51,851 nt of DNA from JAFGVL01 sp031553685 (GTDB lineage Bacteria > Bacteroidota > Bacteroidia > Bacteroidales > Paludibacteraceae), in the NCBI GenBank assembly GCA_031553685.1, contig JAVBLE010000021.1, positions 1 to 51,851 on the forward strand, read 5' to 3'. The notes under the pieces are model-generated. The model saw nothing but the letters and a program-made list of their open reading frames with translations. It searched no databases and was not told the DNA's origin. This document shows positions 48,978 to 51,851 of the stretch, one piece after another. The position numbers and the translations under genes are program-made. The stretch's first letter is position 1, and every line of letters starts with the position of its first letter.

Positions 48978-49814
48978 ATGAGAAATTACAACAATGAGCC
49001 ATTAAGTTTAAATGAAGTGCTACAACACCTGCATAATTATGTCAATGATATTTCTAATTTGAATAAAGAAAATGCCAAGTATTTTCTTTCAAAATACCAA
49101 GATTGGAAATACCAGTATACAAATGAAATAGATGATGAATTAGAAGGTAAACTGGCATTGTTTATAGATGATGAAGAAGCTGATAGTAGGTTAAAAAAGT
49201 ACCTTAGCATTTTAAACTCTATTACCTCTCAAAATATAGAATATGCAGTACTTGATATATCTTCAAATAGTGAATGGGGTAATTATTCTAAAAAAGAAGA
49301 AAGAGAACTAATATTAAAAGGGAAAGAAGCCACAGAAGCATTTCTTGAGGGTGCTATAGAAAGAAGAATGAGGTTTAATAACTTACCCACCTTGCAGAGG
49401 GACTCTACTATACCAGGAACTCTTAATGAGATATATGTAGATGATATTGTGGAAAGCATTTTTGGTTTTTTCAAAGAAAATATGACTGGAGGAGAAAGTG
49501 AATATAAAAGATTTTTAACCAGCCTTACTTCTTTTATTGAGAATGAAATTATCCCAGATGATAACTTTAGAAAGTTTACACTTTTTCTTAAAACAGAAGA
49601 ATTAAGATATACATTCTATGCTCTGCTGTTCCATAAGCAAAACATTGATAGGAGAAATTTGTGTAAATACATGAAACGGTCATTTACCAATTTTGATGCA
49701 GTAGATGAAGATACACTATATAAAAAACTTTCTAATGCTCCCTCATATTTAGGCTCTTATATGCCTCAAATAATATTAGACTTCAAAGCATCTCAAGAAG
49801 CTAAAAATCGGTAA
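48978..49814 (+). CDS. element-encoded protein of unknown function
   Basis: A 278-residue protein without signal peptide or membrane helices, rich in Glu, Asn, Lys and Phe and predicted mostly helical. Visible segments are LSLNEVLQHLHNYVNDISNL, YFLSKYQDWKYQYTNEIDDE, ILKGKEATEAFLEGAIERR and LRYTFYALLFHKQNIDRRNL. From memory, genes of this length and style often follow integrases in Bacteroidota elements, but I cannot assign a function. It has its own promoter and terminator, so it can be expressed apart from the integrase and the replication genes. Confidence 0.75.
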   Translation: MRNYNNEPLSLNEVLQHLHNYVNDISNLNKENAKYFLSKYQDWKYQYTNEIDDELEGKLALFIDDEEADSRLKKYLSILNSITSQNIEYAVLDISSNSEWGNYSKKEERELILKGKEATEAFLEGAIERRMRFNNLPTLQRDSTIPGTLNEIYVDDIVESIFGFFKENMTGGESEYKRFLTSLTSFIENEIIPDDNFRKFTLFLKTEELRYTFYALLFHKQNIDRRNLCKYMKRSFTNFDAVDEDTLYKKLSNAPSYLGSYMPQIILDFKASQEAKNR

Positions 49815-49841
49815 AAGGTAGCTCAAAAAGCTACCTTTTTC
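49813..49841 (+). terminator. terminator of the 48978 gene
   Basis: An 11-bp perfect stem aaaaggtagct / agctacctttt (49813-49823 with 49829-49839), a 5-nt loop and a T run. It overlaps the stop codon. Confidence 0.88.
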
Positions 49842-49924
49842 TATTATCACCAAAATCACCATAATAACTTGTGTTTTCACCAAAATAACCAATAATTATC
49901 TGTAATTCAACAAATTAAATGTAT

Positions 49925-50143
49925 TAATTTTGCATTGGAATAAATCTCCGTAGAGAGGAGAAGCCCAGCATTCCCAGCGTGTTGCGATTTGCAGAAATAG
50001 TCAAGTCTTTCTACTTTGGAAAAAGGACAAATAACTCAAAATTCAGTGTCCATACAATAAACTGCTAATTTCTAAAAATAGCCGGAGCTAAACTTGAATG
50101 CACAGCACTTATTAAGTGCATACTAATTTAATATTTTAAGTGA
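49925..50143 (+). ncRNA. candidate structured non-coding RNA or long leader
   Basis: A -7 box TAATTTTG (49925-49932) starts a stretch without a credible gene. It contains several hairpin-forming pieces: ctcc...ggag (near 49948-49962), a doubled cccagc (49965-49978), ggac...gtcc (about 50026-50054) and a perfect gcacttaTtaagtgc near 50106-50120. Neighbouring DNA is plain A+T-rich, but this stretch is not. It could be a regulatory RNA, a leader of the VapE operon or a replication origin. No known family is recognised. Confidence 0.4.
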
Positions 50144-50314
50144 ATGAAAACTTATGTTAAATTAAAAACTCCAAAGAAACCCCAAAGTGAAAATAGGAAT
50201 GAGGTAAATTTGGATTTTCCCAAAGTTAGCAAAAAAACAACAATAATCAATGCTAACACAAATGATTTTTTAGAATTACAAAGAAGAAAGGAGGTAGTTT
50301 ATGAGCATAAATAA
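50144..50314 (+). CDS. small 56-residue protein overlapping the vapE start
   Basis: An open frame from ATG 50144 encodes MKTYVKLKTPKKPQSENRNE, NANTNDFLELQRRKEVVYEH and ends at 50314, 14 bases inside the VapE-like gene. It is basic and Asn-rich with no known domain. The overlap suggests translational coupling. Whether it is translated is uncertain, because the VapE start has its own strong ribosome binding site. Confidence 0.45.
   Translation: MKTYVKLKTPKKPQSENRNEVNLDFPKVSKKTTIINANTNDFLELQRRKEVVYEHK
50287..50295 (+). promoter_or_regulatory. strong Shine-Dalgarno before the VapE-like gene
   Basis: AAAGGAGGT ends five bases before the ATG at 50301. Such a perfect site is unusual for Bacteroidota genes and is absent before the other genes in the window. 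Confidence 0.7.
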
Positions 50315-51473
50315 AATACCACCGATTGTGCTTGTTCAAATATATTTATCTGCTCGCTTTGAGTTTAGGTATAATATGGTAAGAGGCAGGACAGAATTTA
50401 GGTTTAAGGATTCTTCGGAAAGCGAGTACAGGGTGCTGGCTGATTATGACCTAAATTCTATCTACAAAGAAATAGCCGAACAAGAAATTCCATTTACTGT
50501 AAATGGATTGATGAAACTATTGACTTCTCAATTTGTCCCAAGATACAACCCATTTTTGGAGCACCTGAACAACCTGCCTAAGTGGAATGAAGAGACTGAT
50601 TACATTGAGATGTTAGCCTCTACCATTGAGACCAGCAATAATGATTATTTCAAATTTGCTTTCAAAAAGTGGATAGTAGCATTAGTCGGTTCCTTGATTG
50701 ATGACTACACAATAAACCATACCTTTTTAGTGCTAACAGGTGGGCAAGGAGTTGGTAAAACAACTTGGATTAATAATCTTATTCCAAAGGAATTGAAAGA
50801 TTATTATTACTCCGGCATTGTCAATCCAAGCAATTCAGACAGCAAAATTCAACTGGCAGAAAATATGTTGATTAATATAGACGAATTGCAAGGTATGCGC
50901 CCAAATCTTATTGAAGAATTGAAGGCTCTAATCACAATCAAAGAGATTAAGATACGGAGACCTTATGCTTTGGTGCATGAGACATATCCGCACAGAGCTT
51001 CTTTTGCAGGTTCTACCAATACCACTGACTTCCTTAGTGATATTACAGGTAACCGTAGATTCTTGTGCATTGAGGTGTTTTCAATAAATAACAATCACAA
51101 TATTCTTATTGACAATGTGCTTGCACAGGCGTTGTTTCTGTACCAGGATAACTTTAAATACTGGTTTGATGGGGAAGATATAGCTAAAGTCAATGAACAT
51201 AATGAGAATTTTAGAGCGGTTAGTCTTGAAGAAGATTCATTGCTTAAATTCCTTGAACCTTGTTCTGAAAATGATAAAAAAGTATTGTATGGCACTACCA
51301 CAAGCATTTTGAAAGTACTTGCAACTTATGAGCCCCAGATAAAAATAACCGACAGATACATTCAAAGATTGGGAAGGTTACTGAATAAGCATAATTTCCA
51401 GAAGGTAAAAAAGAGTGGTCAGCAAGTATACTTCTATAAGTTAAAAAGCCCCTATAATATTCAAGGGGAATAG
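50301..51473 (+). CDS. VapE-like (virulence-associated E) AAA+ helicase
   Basis: A 390-residue protein of the VapE/VirE-like family found in phages, satellites and integrative elements, where it acts in replication. Walker A is GGQGVGKTTW (147-156), Walker B INIDE (191-195), the sensor AGSTN (236-240) and the arginine segment GNRRFLCIEV (250-259). The N-terminal 90 residues (SARFEFRYNMVRGRTEFRFK) are the usual lead-in. A C-terminal winged-helix-like part (about 330-390) may bind DNA. A full primase domain is not visible. It follows the small ORF with overlap. Confidence 0.9.
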   Translation: MSINKIPPIVLVQIYLSARFEFRYNMVRGRTEFRFKDSSESEYRVLADYDLNSIYKEIAEQEIPFTVNGLMKLLTSQFVPRYNPFLEHLNNLPKWNEETDYIEMLASTIETSNNDYFKFAFKKWIVALVGSLIDDYTINHTFLVLTGGQGVGKTTWINNLIPKELKDYYYSGIVNPSNSDSKIQLAENMLINIDELQGMRPNLIEELKALITIKEIKIRRPYALVHETYPHRASFAGSTNTTDFLSDITGNRRFLCIEVFSINNNHNILIDNVLAQALFLYQDNFKYWFDGEDIAKVNEHNENFRAVSLEEDSLLKFLEPCSENDKKVLYGTTTSILKVLATYEPQIKITDRYIQRLGRLLNKHNFQKVKKSGQQVYFYKLKSPYNIQGE

Positions 51474-51479
51474 GGCAAG

Positions 51480-51571
51480 TAGGCAGGGTAGGTAGGTGTA
51501 TTTTTATAAACTTTCTTTATTGCTCTATGAGGTATATTTATTATAAAATAAGCCTACCTACCCTACCTTAG
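51480..51571. repeat. long imperfect inverted repeat after the VapE-like gene
   Basis: Left arm 51480-51509 (taggcagggtaggtaggtgt, then atttttataa) and right arm 51541-51571 (ttataaaataagcctaccta, then ccctacctta) are near complements around about 31 bases. The repeated gtagg units give the arms iteron-like character. It is a candidate replication origin or regulator binding site. Confidence 0.75.
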
Positions 51572-51594
51572 TTACCTAAAACTAAATGTTAAAG

Positions 51595-51631
51595 AGGTTG
51601 TCTCAAATAATAATGGGATAACCTTTTTTTG
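51595..51631 (+). terminator. terminator between VapE-like and ATPase genes
   Basis: A 10-bp stem with two G-T pairs, aggttgtctc / gggataacct (51595-51604 with 51615-51624), followed by TTTTTT. Confidence 0.75.
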
Positions 51632-51653
51632 CTTTACCCTTAAATTAAATAAT

Positions 51654-51851
51654 ATGAATTTTCAACTAAAAAAATCGGAAAGGAAACAAGCCAAAATCAA
51701 AATGGCTTTAAAAGGAGTAAGTGGCACAGGCAAGTCTATGAGTGCTTTACTGCTTGCCAGAGGTCTATGCAATGGAGAATTAAGCAAAGTAGCTGTAATT
51801 GATACAGAAAATGCAATAGAACTCTATTCTCATCTTGGTAACTTCAATGTT
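51654..51851 (+). CDS. AAA ATPase (RecA-like AAA_24 type), start of gene only
   Basis: An open frame from ATG 51654 runs to the window end with 66 codons. It reads KIKMALKGVSGTGKSMSALL with a Walker A motif GVSGTGKS near residue 22-29, then KVAVIDTENAIELYSHL, a Walker-B-like strand with acidic residues. This is the opening of the RecA-like ATPases (AAA_24) of phages and integrative elements, used in their DNA replication or recombination. The C-terminus is outside the window. Confidence 0.8.
   Translation, partial: MNFQLKKSERKQAKIKMALKGVSGTGKSMSALLLARGLCNGELSKVAVIDTENAIELYSHLGNFNV

Larger units (their letters stand above)
47596..51851 (+). mobile_element. left part of an integrative (VapE-type) element
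   Basis: A run of plus-strand genes with a style different from the rest of the window: tyrosine integrase, unknown protein, non-coding segment, small ORF, VapE-like helicase and an AAA ATPase cut by the window end. Arg is mostly AGA/AGG and a strong Shine-Dalgarno is used. The left border is not resolved; it lies between the tRNA-Asp promoter (about 47420) and the integrase. No attachment site repeat can be tested because the other end is outside the window. Confidence 0.75.

Overview
This window is a chromosomal segment from a member of the Bacteroidota, most likely order Bacteroidales; I cannot fix the genus. Supporting signs are the many copies of the phylum's promoter (TTTG, about 19 nt, TAnnTTTG) just upstream of start codons, the general absence of Shine-Dalgarno sequences, a PorT-like type IX secretion protein, the carboxynorspermidine route to polyamines, a class I dihydroorotase next to a Dpm1-like glycosyltransferase, and OmpA-family beta-barrel proteins.

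Layout. 1-1625: two secreted surface-type proteins on the minus strand behind a canonical promoter and a leader of about 260 nt with a strong long-range hairpin. 1.9-7.2 kb: two secreted degenerate peptidase-like proteins, then a minus-strand run of an AmpG-like transporter, a secreted protein and murB. 7.3-9.5 kb: a two-gene type II restriction-modification system. 9.6-18 kb: aroA, a RelE/ParE-type toxin-antitoxin pair, rplS, a tandem repeat field, pfkA, a second toxin-antitoxin pair, uvrA carrying an in-frame palindromic repeat, and a secreted protein. 18-24 kb: type II NADH dehydrogenase, helix-hairpin-helix protein, glucosaminidase/LysM, DciA-like protein, thioesterase, ferredoxin and porT. 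24-26.7 kb: a scar region with an IS3-type transposase remnant, a decayed HUH-type Rep gene, a frameshifted DUF4160 gene and its DUF2442 partner. 27 kb: tRNA-Gly and tRNA-Leu behind a promoter separated from them by a broken half copy of the tRNA-Gly. 27.5-32.6 kb: one apparent operon holding both genes of the carboxynorspermidine pathway, three short TonB-C-terminal-domain proteins and a POT peptide transporter. 32.7-47.2 kb: two OmpA-family proteins, a TtcA-like thiolase, AI-2E-type permease, DUF4491-GNAT fusion, acyl-ACP thioesterase, tyrA, sugar permease, an S9 peptidase lacking its catalytic serine, Dpm1-like glycosyltransferase, pyrC and an alkyltransferase. 47.3 kb: tRNA-Asp.

From about 47.6 kb to the window end the style changes: Arg codons become mostly AGA/AGG, a strong Shine-Dalgarno appears, and the genes are a tyrosine integrase, an unknown protein, a structured possible ncRNA, a small ORF, a VapE-like helicase and the start of an AAA ATPase. 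This is the left part of an integrative element whose other end lies outside the window.

Most genes are ordinary housekeeping functions. The points most worth a second look are the integrative element with its structured non-coding segment, the polyamine/TonB-CTD/POT operon, the transcribed half tRNA-Gly, the palindromic insertion inside uvrA, and the structured leader near the left edge.
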